Assembly: GCA_001600355.1 (NCBI GenBank)
Contig: BCJU01000001.1
Span: 207,178-271,177, forward strand
Reading direction: 5' to 3'
Origin: Meira nashicola
Lineage: Eukaryota; Basidiomycota; Exobasidiomycetes; Exobasidiales; Brachybasidiaceae
Length of the DNA stretch: 64,000 nucleotides
The notes beneath the pieces are model-generated. The model was given only the letters and a program-made list of their open reading frames with translations. It was not told the origin of the DNA and did not search any database. How positions within the stretch are numbered: the first letter of the stretch is position 1; each line of letters begins with the position of its first letter. A program made the translations under genes and the position numbers. This document shows positions 20,511 through 32,600 of the stretch, piece after piece.

Positions 20511-23500
20511 TCATTCTTTGACGAAAGCCACAGCGGCATAAATTGTTACAGCTCCCCATAAATCTTCATTCATTGGAATTTCTTGATTAATTCGAATTCC
20601 AAATCTGTCGGCTAAATTTCGAAAAGGTCCACCTTGTAAACCAAATTCTTGCCAGAAATTTGCAAAATTACCATGATATATACATCGTAAACCTTTTTGA
20701 CGTGCCATCTCTTCTAATTCTCTCCAATCGACAACAAATTCGGCCACTTCATCAATCGCATCTGTAAGTGCGAATGTATATCGTTGACCAAATGGTTCAA
20801 ATTGAATATGATCATCTTCTGATCGATTCACTTCATCGAAAGATACGTTGTAAAATGCGTTCCCAAACGATTTTGCAGTCGGATCTCTGACGACAGCTTG
20901 TGTTAGACGTGAGTGTAATTCATAGCAATCCGGGAACGTAGCGATAAAAGTTCCACCGGATCTGAGATATTTTGCAATATTATCGAGCATCAAATTGGCA
21001 TGAGAGTAATTATCCCAACCATAATGCAAACAAAATTGAAGAGAAACGGTATCGAAAAGAGGTGAAAGAAGATGTTCAGGAACATGATTTTCTACAGGTT
21101 CACCAAAACAATCCATTGCAAAAAAGTCCGCTTTATATCGATGCCTTTGATCCATAAATCGATCTTTAGCTTGAGAAACAGAAACTTCTGCAATATCCGC
21201 TAAAATTAATTCCCTAATTCCACATTTGTCCCACTTTTTCAAATCTCCACCTTTTCCACCTCCAATATCAAACACACGACCACCTTTTTTACCATGCTGT
21301 TGTATCAAGACACTTTTTACCCAATTATTAAACGTTTTTAGATCAATGATCGGACTCTGTTTCCTTGCATCCCTTCCTGCATCTTGTCGTGCATTATAAT
21401 GTGCTGCAACGAGCGAGTTTGCATTTCCGTTGCCAGTCGCATGATTTTCTTTCTCCCCTTTGTCCGTTGTTGAGCTTTCTGTTGTGTTTCGCTTTCGCTT
21501 CTTAGTCTGATCTGTGATACTGTCAACAATCTTACTCCTGCTTGCTTCAATTTCAGCAATCATTGCATCCCAACCGTCCGAACGTCCTGCATTATCTTCT
21601 TGCCATTTCTGTCTCAAAGAATTTTTACATTGTATCCGCAATCGTTCCAATTCCGTCAAAATGATCGGCAATCGAACTGTTCCAGGAAGGCTTACCCTAT
21701 GCGAAGGCTTATAAGAAGGCTTTCTAATCTCAACAATTTCTGGCTCTCTGATATCTTCCTTGACAATAGGAGTAGGTGCTGATTTTTTACTTGCAAATTC
21801 AGAAGGTTTCTTGAGGTCCATTGGCAACGTTTGAACGGAGTTCTTTTTAGTCTTCTTTTCTGTCGAGGAGGACCCATTCGTGTTTGTAACTTCTTTTGTC
21901 GATTCAGCTTTGTTTGAGCCTTCCGCTCCCTCGTTTTCTACAAGTGCTTCAGGCACAGATTGAGCTTCCTTCGAATTACTTTCTAAAGCTGATTGTTTTT
22001 TCTCGTTCTTCGATGCAGCACTCTTTCGCTTTTTGGGCGGAGGAGATGCTTGTCTTGATTCAAGTTGAGAGTCTGCTTTGGATTGCTCTTCTGTTTCTCT
22101 TGCCAATCTTGTCTGTTCAAGTATATTTGCTTGTTCCTCCTGTGCAAGTAACCTCTGATGAGCTTCATAGTCTTCTCGTTCCCTAATCTCTTGCATTCGT
22201 CTAGCATGCATCTGTTCTTCTTCAAACACTTTTGTACGTTCGTATGTAGCTCTTTCGTGTTCAAATCGTGCACGTTCTTCCATCATCGGATCTCTCGAAG
22301 CGCGTCTTTCATGCTGCTGATACATTTGCCTTTGTCGGTATTCATGTTCTTCTGCATCCATTGCTTGTTGAGTTCCAATGCTAGAAGAATGACTATGCAT
22401 ATGTACATGTTTCTCCCTTCCAAAGAATGGCGTACCCATATATTCGCCCGGAGTAGGTGCAAATCCGCCAGGTGTCATTGGCGGTCGTCCAGGCGATTGT
22501 GCTGCGATGCTTGAATAAGGAGTTTGTGGTACTCCGACAGGCGGCGTTTGTGGAGCGTGATAAGTACCATGATCAGTGTTGATGTGAAGTTGTTGTGGAG
22601 GATGAACTCGATCGTATGGTTGATAAGCGATATGTCCTCGTGCATCAGGTAAAGAGGGAGGTGTTGCTGGACGAGCACCTCCGTATCGATCATCGAGAAA
22701 ATCTGTTGGGATAGGTCGTCCATAGCCCTCCTGTTCAGGATATCTAGCAGGCACTCCCAAAGGAGATGATCTGACCGGATGGCCGTACGGCGATGATCCA
22801 TGTGCCAGCGGAGGTCCTACAGTCGGAGGAAGAGGTACTCTACCTCGCATAGATTCAGGTGATCGATAAGGCACATCGGGAACAGCAAATTCACCTCCTG
22901 ATCCCGAAGAAGAAGAAGCACGAATGGATGACGAATGACCAGTATAATGTCCACTATGAGAATGGTGAGGATGCATTTCCATACTATCGGCACGCAAATG
23001 AGATGGACCTGGAATATGTTCTCCTGATAATCGTGAATGTCGTCCCATAACCGGACTTACGGAAGGTTGATTGCTAACATAAGGCGGTCCTAAGCCTGTA
23101 TTTGAGCTGCTGGATGAAGACGGTCTCCTGATCTCATCCATTGAAGAAGTTGGACCAAGGATATGATGAAGAGAAGGCGATCGTTCTGTGCGTAAAGTCG
23201 GAACAGGATGAACGTTTGAAGTCGAAGGCTGATGGTGGTAAGGGTTCATACTGGTAGGCGAAGATTGTCTGACATATGTGTTTGGAGGAGGATCGTGTAT
23301 TCTTCCATAAGATGGCATACGTTCGCGAGATGGCAGATCGATGATAGAGCCCCTAGGAGAAGTACGTTGAGATAATGCAGCCGGTCCAGGAGGTCCATCA
23401 GGATAACGAGAGATACTCGATCTAGGCGAAGAAACATTTCGATAAGCATGACCAGATCCTGCATTGTATTGCATAGGACTAGGAACACGTTGACCACTAT

Positions 23501-23714
23501 GTGATATAGAATGATCTGAATATCCATTTCCACTATTTGATCTTGCAATTGCACTCTCTTGTCCACCTTCATTCAATATTTCCGCAATGGATGCTGACCT
23601 ATTTGTCTGACGACGATGAGCAGCCATATCTTCAGATATAGAAGCCGAACGTCTATCATCACTAGAAGGAGAACGAGTGACAGAGTCACGTACAGGATCG
23701 AATCTACCGCCCAT
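20511..23714 (-). CDS. ABD1: mRNA cap guanine-N7 methyltransferase with long N-terminal extension
   Basis: A single exon of 1067 residues. The catalytic domain occupies about 680-1067. It includes FNNWVKSVLI, the SAM-binding motif FDIGGGKGGDLKKW (about 805-818), DIAEVSV, and the family signature TVSLQFCLHYGWD. It methylates the guanine cap of nascent mRNA in the nucleus using SAM. Yeast Abd1 is about 436 residues; here roughly 680 extra residues precede the enzyme. About 1-450 are Ser/Pro/His-rich and disordered. About 455-560 are Glu/Arg/Gln-rich and probably helical, and then a Lys/Ser-rich linker contains KKRKSAASK and KKRKRN nuclear-signal-like clusters. The gene is divergent from UPF1 with an 804-bp shared upstream region. 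Confidence 0.93.
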   Translation of the reverse strand: MGGRFDPVRDSVTRSPSSDDRRSASISEDMAAHRRQTNRSASIAEILNEGGQESAIARSNSGNGYSDHSISHSGQRVPSPMQYNAGSGHAYRNVSSPRSSISRYPDGPPGPAALSQRTSPRGSIIDLPSRERMPSYGRIHDPPPNTYVRQSSPTSMNPYHHQPSTSNVHPVPTLRTERSPSLHHILGPTSSMDEIRRPSSSSSSNTGLGPPYVSNQPSVSPVMGRHSRLSGEHIPGPSHLRADSMEMHPHHSHSGHYTGHSSSIRASSSSGSGGEFAVPDVPYRSPESMRGRVPLPPTVGPPLAHGSSPYGHPVRSSPLGVPARYPEQEGYGRPIPTDFLDDRYGGARPATPPSLPDARGHIAYQPYDRVHPPQQLHINTDHGTYHAPQTPPVGVPQTPYSSIAAQSPGRPPMTPGGFAPTPGEYMGTPFFGREKHVHMHSHSSSIGTQQAMDAEEHEYRQRQMYQQHERRASRDPMMEERARFEHERATYERTKVFEEEQMHARRMQEIREREDYEAHQRLLAQEEQANILEQTRLARETEEQSKADSQLESRQASPPPKKRKSAASKNEKKQSALESNSKEAQSVPEALVENEGAEGSNKAESTKEVTNTNGSSSTEKKTKKNSVQTLPMDLKKPSEFASKKSAPTPIVKEDIREPEIVEIRKPSYKPSHRVSLPGTVRLPIILTELERLRIQCKNSLRQKWQEDNAGRSDGWDAMIAEIEASRSKIVDSITDQTKKRKRNTTESSTTDKGEKENHATGNGNANSLVAAHYNARQDAGRDARKQSPIIDLKTFNNWVKSVLIQQHGKKGGRVFDIGGGKGGDLKKWDKCGIRELILADIAEVSVSQAKDRFMDQRHRYKADFFAMDCFGEPVENHVPEHLLSPLFDTVSLQFCLHYGWDNYSHANLMLDNIAKYLRSGGTFIATFPDCYELHSRLTQAVVRDPTAKSFGNAFYNVSFDEVNRSEDDHIQFEPFGQRYTFALTDAIDEVAEFVVDWRELEEMARQKGLRCIYHGNFANFWQEFGLQGGPFRNLADRFGIRINQEIPMNEDLWGAVTIYAAVAFVKE

Positions 23715-24518
23715 TGTTGAATGCGTTTATGGTGATGTTATCTTCCGATAATCTTCCAAGAATAATATGTATACAGAGAATTATATGACAGTAAAATTCG
23801 ATTTACTGTGTTTTTGAGAGATGCGAAACCATTCTCACAATCTCTTTTTTTCCTTTGACGCTTCAAATTCGTTTCGTGTGTATTTCACTTTTTTTTTTTC
23901 GTTGAAAAGTAGGTTTGATGAATGTCGCGATGAGATGAATTTATTTGACGTTCAACTAGTCTACACACACTTTAAGGCTTGAGATAGAATTTTTCCCGTG
24001 TCTAATGAAATGCGTGCGTGTAATTTTCAGCTAAAAATAAAGCATAATAAATTATAGGCGTCGGCGGCGTGCGATTACCTAGACTATATATATTGCGATT
24101 TATCGTGCCAATATTGCTAATCATTAGAAAGCAAGAACCATTAATCTAATGGCTTTGGCTTTAGATGGATCAGACATCTTTTTGCGACTCTAATAAAATA
24201 TATAGGATCTATGTTAAGTTATCAGACGATAGATATACAAGGCATGACTGTACTGAAATGGTATGGTGACAACCCTTTTTAAGCTCGGCTTATTGGAAAT
24301 AGGCACGAACGAGCCTCTCCAGGCGCGTAGTAGTACATGCGGCTTCCGGATATGCAGACAAGGGAAAAAAATGTAAGAATGCTCAGCCAAATTTAAAACT
24401 GGGGTACGTATATTTTGCAAATTTGAACATATGTGTATACTATCTGAACGCCACCATCGCCACTTTCCATACGATTGTATCACGTTCAGTCCGTTGAGAT
24501 ACTTTTGTACGTAACGAA
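23715..24518. promoter_or_regulatory. Shared divergent promoter of ABD1 and UPF1
   Basis: An 804-bp interval between the start codons of the cap methyltransferase and UPF1. It is T/A-rich, with a T-run near 23888-23900. No gene is supported; the minus-strand frame at 24214-24483 has no recognisable features. Confidence 0.5.
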
Positions 24519-27500
24519 ATGGCAGATGATGCGGAAGTCCTTTTCGCTCATTTAGGTGGTGCAGCTAGTGTGTCATCATCTGTTCATAATGGAGAAACAA
24601 GTGGCAGAAACGAAAATGGAGAATTACAACATTTAAAATTACAAGATGGCAAGAAAGTCAATGGAAATCATTCAAAATATGGTAAATTGAATCCAACATC
24701 ACAAGATCGCTTAGATCCTCAGAAAATGAAACAATTGCATGCTGGAAATGTGCTGGACAATGATCGTTTGGACCTTGACTTAGACTTGGATCTGACAGAT
24801 TTGAATGGTTTAAAGTTGGGAGATTCCGATATCAATGGTGGCGCAAATGGTGTTTCAACAAATACAACAAACACAAAAAGACGTGGCGCATTGAAAGACC
24901 CGGCACCAGCTAGCAATGCCGATTCAGCCTCTCCAGCAACTCGACATAAGGAAGAAGTACCCGGTCTACTAGATGATGCAGAGGATATTGAGCCAGAACC
25001 GATCGAGAACCTTCCGCCTCATGCTTGTGCTTATTGTGGTATTCATAGCACAAGCTGTGTGGTTGAATGCTTGATCTGTAACAAATGGTTTTGCAATGCT
25101 CGAGGAACGACATCTTCTTCTCATATCGTTACCCATCTAGTTCGTGCTAAACATCGAGAAGTACGATTACACAATGATTCCATGCTAGGTGAAATGATGC
25201 CAGAATGCTATAATTGCGGAGTGAAGAATGTCTTTTTACTCGGTTTCATTCCGGCAAAGAGCGAAACAGTTGTCGTTCTTTTGTGTCGTCAACCTTGTGC
25301 AGCCATGCCAACATCAAAAGATATCGTATGGGATACGTCACAATGGGCACCTTTGATTCATGATCGTTGCTTCTTAAATTGGCTAGTAAAAACGCCTACA
25401 GATGCAGAACAAGCCCGTGCTAGACCCATCACATTACGTCAAATGAATCGATTGGAAGAATTATGGAAAGATAACGAGAAAGCAACACTGGATGATGTTG
25501 ATAAGCCTGGTGTGGATGAAGAACCTCCAGCGATCTTGTTACGCTATGATGATGCCTATCAATATCAAAACATCTTTGGACCTCTCGTCAAAGTGGAGGC
25601 AGATTATGATAGAAAGCTAAAAGAATCTCAAACGCAAACCGATTTGGCAGTAAGATGGGATCAAGGATTAAATATGAAAAAGATTGCTTGGATGTCTTTG
25701 CCAAAGTTGGAAAGTGGAGAAGTTCGATTAGCTGTCGGAGATGAACTCAAACTCAAGTATACGGGAGAATTGGCAGCTCCATGGGAAGGTGTTGGTCATG
25801 TTATCAAAGTTCCAAATAATATCTCAGATGAGGTTGCTGTCGAATTGCGAAGAAATGAGGGTGTACCAGATCATTGTACACACAATTTTAGTGCAGACTT
25901 TGTTTGGAAAAGTACTAGCTTCGATCGTGCTCAAGCAGCAATGAAAACATTTGCAGTGGACGAACAAAGTGTAAGTGCATACATTTATCACAAATTGCTC
26001 GGTCACGAAGTGGAACCGGTCACGTTACGAACATCGATGCCAAAAAGATTCAGTGCTCCAGGTTTGCCAGAGCTCAATCATAGTCAAGTGGGTGCAGTCA
26101 AACAAGTTCTCCAAAGACCCTTGAGTCTCATTCAAGGTCCACCAGGAACAGGAAAGACAGTCACGAGTGCAACGATTGTTTATCAATTGAGCAAGATGAA
26201 TCCTGGCCCTGTTTTAGTTTGTGCTCCTTCAAATGTTGCTGTTGATCAATTGACGGAAAAGATTCATGCTACTGGATTGAAAGTGGTACGCATGACCGCT
26301 AAAAGTCGTGAAGCTTTAGAGAGCTCAATCAGTTTCTTAACGTTGCACGAACAAGTGGCAAATAATGATACACACGTTGAATTGCAAAAATTGATTCAAC
26401 TCAAAAATGAACAAGGCGAATTATCAAGTAGCGATGAACGTAAATACAAAGCATTAACAAGAGCTTGTGAAAGGGAGATCTTGAATGCTGCAGATGTAAT
26501 TTGTTGTACTTGTGTGGGATCAGGTGATCCAAGATTAAGCAAGATTACCTTCCGAACTGTATTGGTGGACGAAGCAACTCAAGCTGCAGAACCAGAATGC
26601 ATGATCCCTCTCGTTCTAGGATGCAAGCAAGTTGTGTTTGTCGGAGATCATTTGCAATTGGGACCAGTGATTATGAACAAAAAAGCAGCCCGTGCAGGTT
26701 TGACGCAGAGTTTGTTTGAACGTTTAATCATTTTGGGCAATAGACCAATTCGATTAGAGGTGCAATATCGTATGCACCCTTGCTTGGCCGATTTCCCTTC
26801 CAATATGTTCTATGAAGGTACTTTGCAAAATGGTGTTACTGCTCCAGAAAGATTGCGTAAAAATGTCGATTTCCCTTGGCCTGTTCCTACACTTCCAATG
26901 TTCTTTTATCAAAATTTGGGACAAGAAGAAATTTCCAGTAGCGGTACATCTTTCTTGAATCGAACAGAGGCTTCTAATGTTGAAAAAATCATTACAGCAT
27001 TCTTCAAAGCTGGTATCACGCCTGATCAAATTGGTGTCGTTACACCATACGAAGGACAAAGAAGTTTCATCGTCAATTATATGCAATTCCATGGCAAATT
27101 GCGTAAAGAATTTTATAAAGAAGTTGAAGTGGCAAGTGTGGACGCTTTCCAGGGTCGTGAAAAGGATTACATTATTCTCTCTTGCGTTCGATCTAATGAA
27201 CATCAAGGTATCGGTTTCTTATCGGATCCACGACGATTGAATGTCGCTTTAACACGTGCAAAATATGGATTGGTGATCTTGGGAAATCCGAAAGTGTTGA
27301 GCAAGCATCCGCTGTGGCATTATTTGTTGGTTCACTATAAAGAAAAAGGATGTTTGGTTGAAGGAGCCCTTGCCAATTTACAGCCATCTATGATTCAATT
27401 CAGCAAACCTCGTAGACCTTTACAAAGACCTGGTGATCTTATGGCTCGTCATCGTCACGATGCACAAGGTGTTGTAGGAGGAGCTGATGCATCACGCAAT

Positions 27501-28067
27501 CCAACTGGACCTTTGCGTACTGGTGCGAGTGAACATGTGAATCCGCCTTTGAATCACCCTGCATTTTATCGATCCCATGATCCGATTGGCTATATTCCAA
27601 GTGATGCACAAAGTGTTACTTCTCTTGGAACACAAGCTCCTTATCCTTCTAATCGTTTACCTCCGTTCTCCAGTGCCGCTAGCTCGATTAGCGCTGCATC
27701 TTCTCGAATGGTGCCAAACGGTTTAAATCATGGAGGAATGGGTTATGGTTTCGGAGGTGGACATTATGCAGGTAGTATTGCAAGTCAAGATTTAGATAAT
27801 GAAAGTAATGCTGGTGGACCAACATCAAGTATTGCACCAAGTATTACCTATAGTCAAAGTGATCGTTTAAAACGTGCGAATGGAATGGAAATCGGACAAG
27901 ATCAACGTCAAAACCTTGCTGGCTCACGTATTGATGCTAATGCTTTGATGGGCTTTAGCGGTTTAGGATTGGATACGTATAAAGGTCATGCCAGAGGAAT
28001 GGAAGATGACGATATGCAAAGTACATATTCAGCAGCAATGAGTCAAGATTCATTCACAACATTTTGA
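24519..28067 (+). CDS. UPF1: UPF1/NAM7 nonsense-mediated decay RNA helicase
   Basis: A single exon of 1182 residues. The Cys/His-rich zinc domain begins near residue 168 ([22 protein letters not shown]). This domain binds UPF2 in the family. The SF1 helicase core follows: motif I GPPGTGKT (540-547), DEATQ (about 684-688), QYRMHP, and [26 protein letters not shown]1 is the ATP-dependent 5'-3' RNA helicase that drives nonsense-mediated mRNA decay in the cytoplasm. The C-terminal tail (after about 950) is Gly/Ser/Ala-rich and has several SQ dipeptides, ending MSQDSFTTF. This recalls the phosphorylated SQ tail of animal UPF1, which budding yeast Nam7 lacks in extended form. The N-terminal 160 residues are low complexity and acidic. 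Confidence 0.97.
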   Translation: MADDAEVLFAHLGGAASVSSSVHNGETSGRNENGELQHLKLQDGKKVNGNHSKYGKLNPTSQDRLDPQKMKQLHAGNVLDNDRLDLDLDLDLTDLNGLKLGDSDINGGANGVSTNTTNTKRRGALKDPAPASNADSASPATRHKEEVPGLLDDAEDIEPEPIENLPPHACAYCGIHSTSCVVECLICNKWFCNARGTTSSSHIVTHLVRAKHREVRLHNDSMLGEMMPECYNCGVKNVFLLGFIPAKSETVVVLLCRQPCAAMPTSKDIVWDTSQWAPLIHDRCFLNWLVKTPTDAEQARARPITLRQMNRLEELWKDNEKATLDDVDKPGVDEEPPAILLRYDDAYQYQNIFGPLVKVEADYDRKLKESQTQTDLAVRWDQGLNMKKIAWMSLPKLESGEVRLAVGDELKLKYTGELAAPWEGVGHVIKVPNNISDEVAVELRRNEGVPDHCTHNFSADFVWKSTSFDRAQAAMKTFAVDEQSVSAYIYHKLLGHEVEPVTLRTSMPKRFSAPGLPELNHSQVGAVKQVLQRPLSLIQGPPGTGKTVTSATIVYQLSKMNPGPVLVCAPSNVAVDQLTEKIHATGLKVVRMTAKSREALESSISFLTLHEQVANNDTHVELQKLIQLKNEQGELSSSDERKYKALTRACEREILNAADVICCTCVGSGDPRLSKITFRTVLVDEATQAAEPECMIPLVLGCKQVVFVGDHLQLGPVIMNKKAARAGLTQSLFERLIILGNRPIRLEVQYRMHPCLADFPSNMFYEGTLQNGVTAPERLRKNVDFPWPVPTLPMFFYQNLGQEEISSSGTSFLNRTEASNVEKIITAFFKAGITPDQIGVVTPYEGQRSFIVNYMQFHGKLRKEFYKEVEVASVDAFQGREKDYIILSCVRSNEHQGIGFLSDPRRLNVALTRAKYGLVILGNPKVLSKHPLWHYLLVHYKEKGCLVEGALANLQPSMIQFSKPRRPLQRPGDLMARHRHDAQGVVGGADASRNPTGPLRTGASEHVNPPLNHPAFYRSHDPIGYIPSDAQSVTSLGTQAPYPSNRLPPFSSAASSISAASSRMVPNGLNHGGMGYGFGGGHYAGSIASQDLDNESNAGGPTSSIAPSITYSQSDRLKRANGMEIGQDQRQNLAGSRIDANALMGFSGLGLDTYKGHARGMEDDDMQSTYSAAMSQDSFTTF

Positions 28068-28457
28068 AGGACTTGAATAGTAAGTCATGCAAATTATACA
28101 ATTAAAAAGGAAGATCACTCTTCTAGAAGAGTAGACACAAAATTCAAAATCTTGATGGATTCCTTCTGGCTGTTCTGTGATGTGCTAGTGGAGCTGTCAA
28201 TGCGACAAGTAATTGAGGGATCTTCTCCCTCGCTCCTATTCACTATTTGACATCAGATTCGCTCTACGTCAAAAGTGATCCTGTAGCACACCAAGAACAA
28301 TAAGTAGAAGATTCTTCTATAGTGAGTGCTATGTGCTGAGACCGTCTGTCATCAGAATTACAGCATTTGAGACTTTCGATGTCTAGTCGTACACATATTT
28401 GGATATCTTATGTATTGATTAAATAATACAGTGTGACCTAATTCGATTTTGTGCACC
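28068..28457. other. Tail-to-tail interval rich in inverted repeats
   Basis: A 390-bp region between the 3' ends of UPF1 and the EFM7-like gene. It contains a perfect 16-nt palindrome (28117-28132, ACTCTTCTAGAAGAGT) and a 15-nt near-perfect palindrome (28305-28319). Between them 28172-28187 can pair with 28284-28298. Inside this stem lie hairpins GAGGGA/TCCCTC (28215-28231) and TTTGAC/GTCAAA (28246-28273). It could be a structured noncoding RNA or 3'-end signals. Confidence 0.4.
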
Positions 28458-29423
28458 CTACAGATCCCATTCCAAGCAAACGTAAAGAAGCCATTTGGTT
28501 CTCTCTGTGAAATCGTCCATATTATCTTGCTGCTCTTCTTCATCCGAGTCATCTTGCTTTTGCGTGCTTATAAATGATTGTTTTCCTGACCATTGCCTAG
28601 CTTGATTTGTGACAACATTAAATTCAAAGACGATAGGTTTTCCATTGATATCTTTGCTTGGTCTCAAATTTTGAGCAAATGTCATTGCAAAGAATTTCGA
28701 AAGTGCTCTTCTACCTGTATGAAAGCCGCTAACGATTATACATTTGGCAGTAGAAGTTTTAGCAAGCATTGATAAGATTGTATTCAAGAGTGATTGATGA
28801 GATGAAGAAAGCCATAAAACGTCTGCACATAAAATTCTTTCAAAACGTTTTGGATATTGTTGTAAAATATTTTTTATTGTTTTGTCATTTGCCCAATCTA
28901 ATCCAATTGCTTTTGCATTCTTTTGTACGGATGAGAATTGAATGTTTTCGTTTAAGGCAGCTAAAATACCTTTATCGGGATAATCAGTAATCAAGACAGA
29001 AGAAGCTCCATATTTTGCACTTATTAGGCCAGGGATACCAGTTCCTGCACCTAATTCCAATAATGTCTTTTGGCGGACATCAGCTTCAGGTCGAATAATA
29101 GCTGAAACGCAAGGACTCTGAGCATTGTCATCCTCTACATCCTTTGTTCCTTTGCTGTTCTTATATATTAAGCGACCCAAAAATAAACCTGAATCCCATT
29201 GATAATGAGCAAATAATTTATTGGTATCACTTTGAGGGATACGATATTTAATCCCTTCATCATCTTCTCTATCAATTCCTTCTAAATGCAGCGTACATAA
29301 CTGACCTGGTTCACCTGTTGCTGCTTGATGATGACCGAATAAAGATTCAATTGAAGATTCAAAAAAGTCTATCGGATCATCTTTTTGTTGATCACTTTCT
29401 CTTTCCTCATTTTTCATAAGCAA
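28458..29423 (-). CDS. EFM7: EFM7/NNT1-like protein methyltransferase
   Basis: A single exon of 321 residues. It is a class I SAM methyltransferase of the METTL21/EFM family, with motif I LELGAGTGIPG near 118-128, followed by an acidic motif (VLITDYPDKGI) and a LCADVLW-type segment. The N-terminus includes FFESSIESLFGHH, typical for NNT1/EFM7 orthologues. Budding yeast Efm7 methylates the N-terminal Gly and adjacent Lys of translation elongation factor eEF1A. The symbol is assigned by family resemblance; another METTL21-type substrate is possible. The C-terminal half has an acidic Asp/Glu/Gln insertion near 295-305 (DDSDEEEQQDN). It is divergent from UTP4 with about 260 bp between the starts. 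Confidence 0.75.
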   Translation of the reverse strand: MLMKNEERESDQQKDDPIDFFESSIESLFGHHQAATGEPGQLCTLHLEGIDREDDEGIKYRIPQSDTNKLFAHYQWDSGLFLGRLIYKNSKGTKDVEDDNAQSPCVSAIIRPEADVRQKTLLELGAGTGIPGLISAKYGASSVLITDYPDKGILAALNENIQFSSVQKNAKAIGLDWANDKTIKNILQQYPKRFERILCADVLWLSSSHQSLLNTILSMLAKTSTAKCIIVSGFHTGRRALSKFFAMTFAQNLRPSKDINGKPIVFEFNVVTNQARQWSGKQSFISTQKQDDSDEEEQQDNMDDFTERTKWLLYVCLEWDL

Positions 29424-29683
29424 ACAGATGAGTAAAAAATTATTCGGCTTCTTAATGAGAATCGTGGTGGAGTAAAAAGATCAAAATCAAAATCCGCATT
29501 GTCCTATTTCCGATTTGTCTTTCTTGCCTTGGGCGATATTCTAGCGCGTAGGCGTATTTTGTTCAATAAACACACGTGATACTTTAGTTCTAAATTTTTT
29601 TGATTTTTTTGGAAGAGTTGTGTAGCTTAACCAAAAAAAAGTGCATTTCTTCCCTTGTATGCTATCATACATCCTCTATCATT

Positions 29684-32600
29684 ATGGAAGGTGAAAATGA
29701 TGTAACGATGACCGATACGGTCGCAGGTCCTTCAAAATCTACTACATCAAGTGTACCTTTACATCGTGTAAGATTTGTGGATTGGGCACCTTCTTCTGTT
29801 TCTGCATTGGCATTTTTACCTTTAACAAAACAAGTTCAATCTTCATCTTCGTCTGCAAGAAGTATTTTAGCTGTTGGAAGAGAAAATGGAAATATTGATT
29901 TATGTGTTTGGGTTGAAGATGATGGAATTGATACTTCAACTATCGATGAATCCGATTTAAATCCTTCTACAAGTGTTGCAAAAGGTTGGGTAGTAGACAC
30001 AACTCTTGTTGGCTCAAATCCTTCAAAAGTTGATTCTCTCGTATTTGTTTTATCACCGACTATACCATACCCTACTCCTCGTCTATTTTCAAGCTCAGGC
30101 GGCGCAATCGTAACAGAACATTATTTACCGCCTCATTTGATCATGTCAACTAGAGGAACGAATTCATCAGCTCAATTTCAACAATTACCCGCTTCAATTA
30201 GAAAAGACAGTACATTAAGTAATGTTTCTCGATCAATTCCATCTCAAGGTGGATCTGTCTGGTCAATGGCAGCATCTCCTTTAGGAAAACATCTTGCAAT
30301 CGGATGTGAAGATGGTGTAGTTCGAATGATCGATATTGCAGATGGTCGCTTTGAACTTGCTTCTTATAGCAGAAGTTCTTTACGAGGATCTGATGGCATT
30401 GTAAGAGGAAATGTCTCACAACTTGATAGAGCTAAAGCACGAATCGTTTCATTGGCTTGGGGACCACCGCAAAAGAGAGAGAAAGCTAAGAAAGCTCCTT
30501 TCGTACCTATCGGTGGTAAAAAGAAACAAGATGATTCAGATTCTGACAGCAGCGACAGCGACAGTGATGACGATGATGACGATGACGGTTGGGATGATTC
30601 TTTCGTTTTGGGAGGAACAGCACAAAGTCTTGCCTATGTTTGGTCAGCAAATACAGGAAGAGTCCTTACAAAATTGGTGGTAGACAGATCCCGTAATCAA
30701 CAAACGATCGTTTGGTCTTGTGCGACTTTATTAGATGGAACGTGTGTTTTGGGAGATTCTATGGGACAAGTTTCTTTTTATGATGGAAAGATGTTTACAC
30801 TTCTTCCCGGAGCAAGATTTACTAGTCATGGCAAAGGCGCAGATGTTTTATCGTTATGCGTTGGATCAGATGGACAATGTGTATATAGCGCATCAGTAGA
30901 TCAAAAAGTGGTAGAATATACAAAAGTTGGGGTCGCAAAACAAACGAAATGGATGATTTCCGGAAAAAGGCGTTTGCATGCACATGATATTAGAGCATTG
31001 GCAATCGATCCACCTTTTAATCCCAAATCACTCCTATCATCTTCAAACGGAGATCTCAATCGACTACCGATCTTAGTTAGCGCTGGAGTTGATTTTCACC
31101 TTACCTTAACGCCTGCTGCATCACCATCGGGAGCTACGCTTATAGATACAACTCATCCCAAACAGCAGCAGCAACAGAGAGGCGATGAAGAAGCTCAAAA
31201 GACAAAAAGAATTTCAAAACAATCAAGATTTGATCATATAAATCCAGTATCAACTACACCCGTTACCACATTTGCTGATACAATTCATCGTCGCTTACCA
31301 TTTGTACCAACAACAGGCAAAGGGAGTGCTTTGGGCGGCGGAAGTGTGGTTCGTATTTGTGCAGCAAAGAGGTGGGTTATTCTAAGACGAGAAAAGTCTG
31401 TTGCGATATGGAAATTACCTTCAGAACCAAGTGAGGATGACGAATATGATTCTAAGCAAGTTGATTGGAAGATGGTATTGGAGATGCAAATTCGAATTCA
31501 GAGCAACCTTGTATGTGTCGAAATCTCTCAGGATGGCCGATTTTTGTTTGTTTCGGACTTATACGAATCTAAGTTGTTCGAATTACGTGAAAACGGCAAA
31601 GACATCATCCCTAAGAGAATACTATCATTCTCAACAAAAACCTTTGCATCACAAGGAGTACAACAAGGACCAGCAAGCAGTGCGGCCACTTTTACACCCG
31701 ATAGTGCAAGATTGGTATTGGCTAGTTACCCTGGTGCTTTTGTACACGTAATCGACCTTCCAAGATCATCAGAATCTTCAAAGTGCACCTTATTGAAGAG
31801 CTTCGGAGAGCATAGACAAGCAGCCTTTGGTCGGTCCGTAGCTGGAAAGGCTGTTCGTATGACTAATGGAAAAGGGCAGGTAAACGGCGTACATCATTCA
31901 GATGAAGAACCAGAACAATCTAATGACGAATCAGTAGACAAGAACCATAATACAAGTGAAACACGTACTACATTTGCACGTATTGATACAATTCAAGTTT
32001 CGTCTGATGGTCAATATCTGGTTTCGATTGACGCGGCTAAAAGGATACATTGTTATTCGTTAGATACACTTCATCATCGAGGAGCATTACCTTCTCCTGC
32101 CCATCAACCGAATGCCGTCACTTTTGATCCATGGAAACCGCACAAGATGTGTTGTGTCTTGCCAACAAATCAAACGGTCGTTTATGATTTAGAAAGGAGA
32201 CAAGCAAACTTTTCGGGAAATACACCCAAGTCACTTAATTCAGCAGTATCGAAAAAGATGGATAAAAAAGCTTTTAAAGCGATCAACAAGATGAGACATA
32301 AAGGTGAAGAAGGATTTATTGCAGCTTTAAATGAAGAATTGACTGGAGTACGTGATAATGCTATTGGATTGTTTTGGTTATCGCCAACCGTTTTAGCAGT
32401 TTGGGGAGCAACTTTCCTTTGTACTGCAAAGCGAATTGAAATTACTGAAGATGGACAAAATAATATCAATATTTCACGCAACGGTAAAAGAGCACATCCT
32501 GATGAATCGGTGGATTTGAATAATTCTGGTCAACAAGAACAACAATCAAATCATTATTGGCGAGCAAGGTTGGTGACAAAATATCAACCTCTTTTGTACG

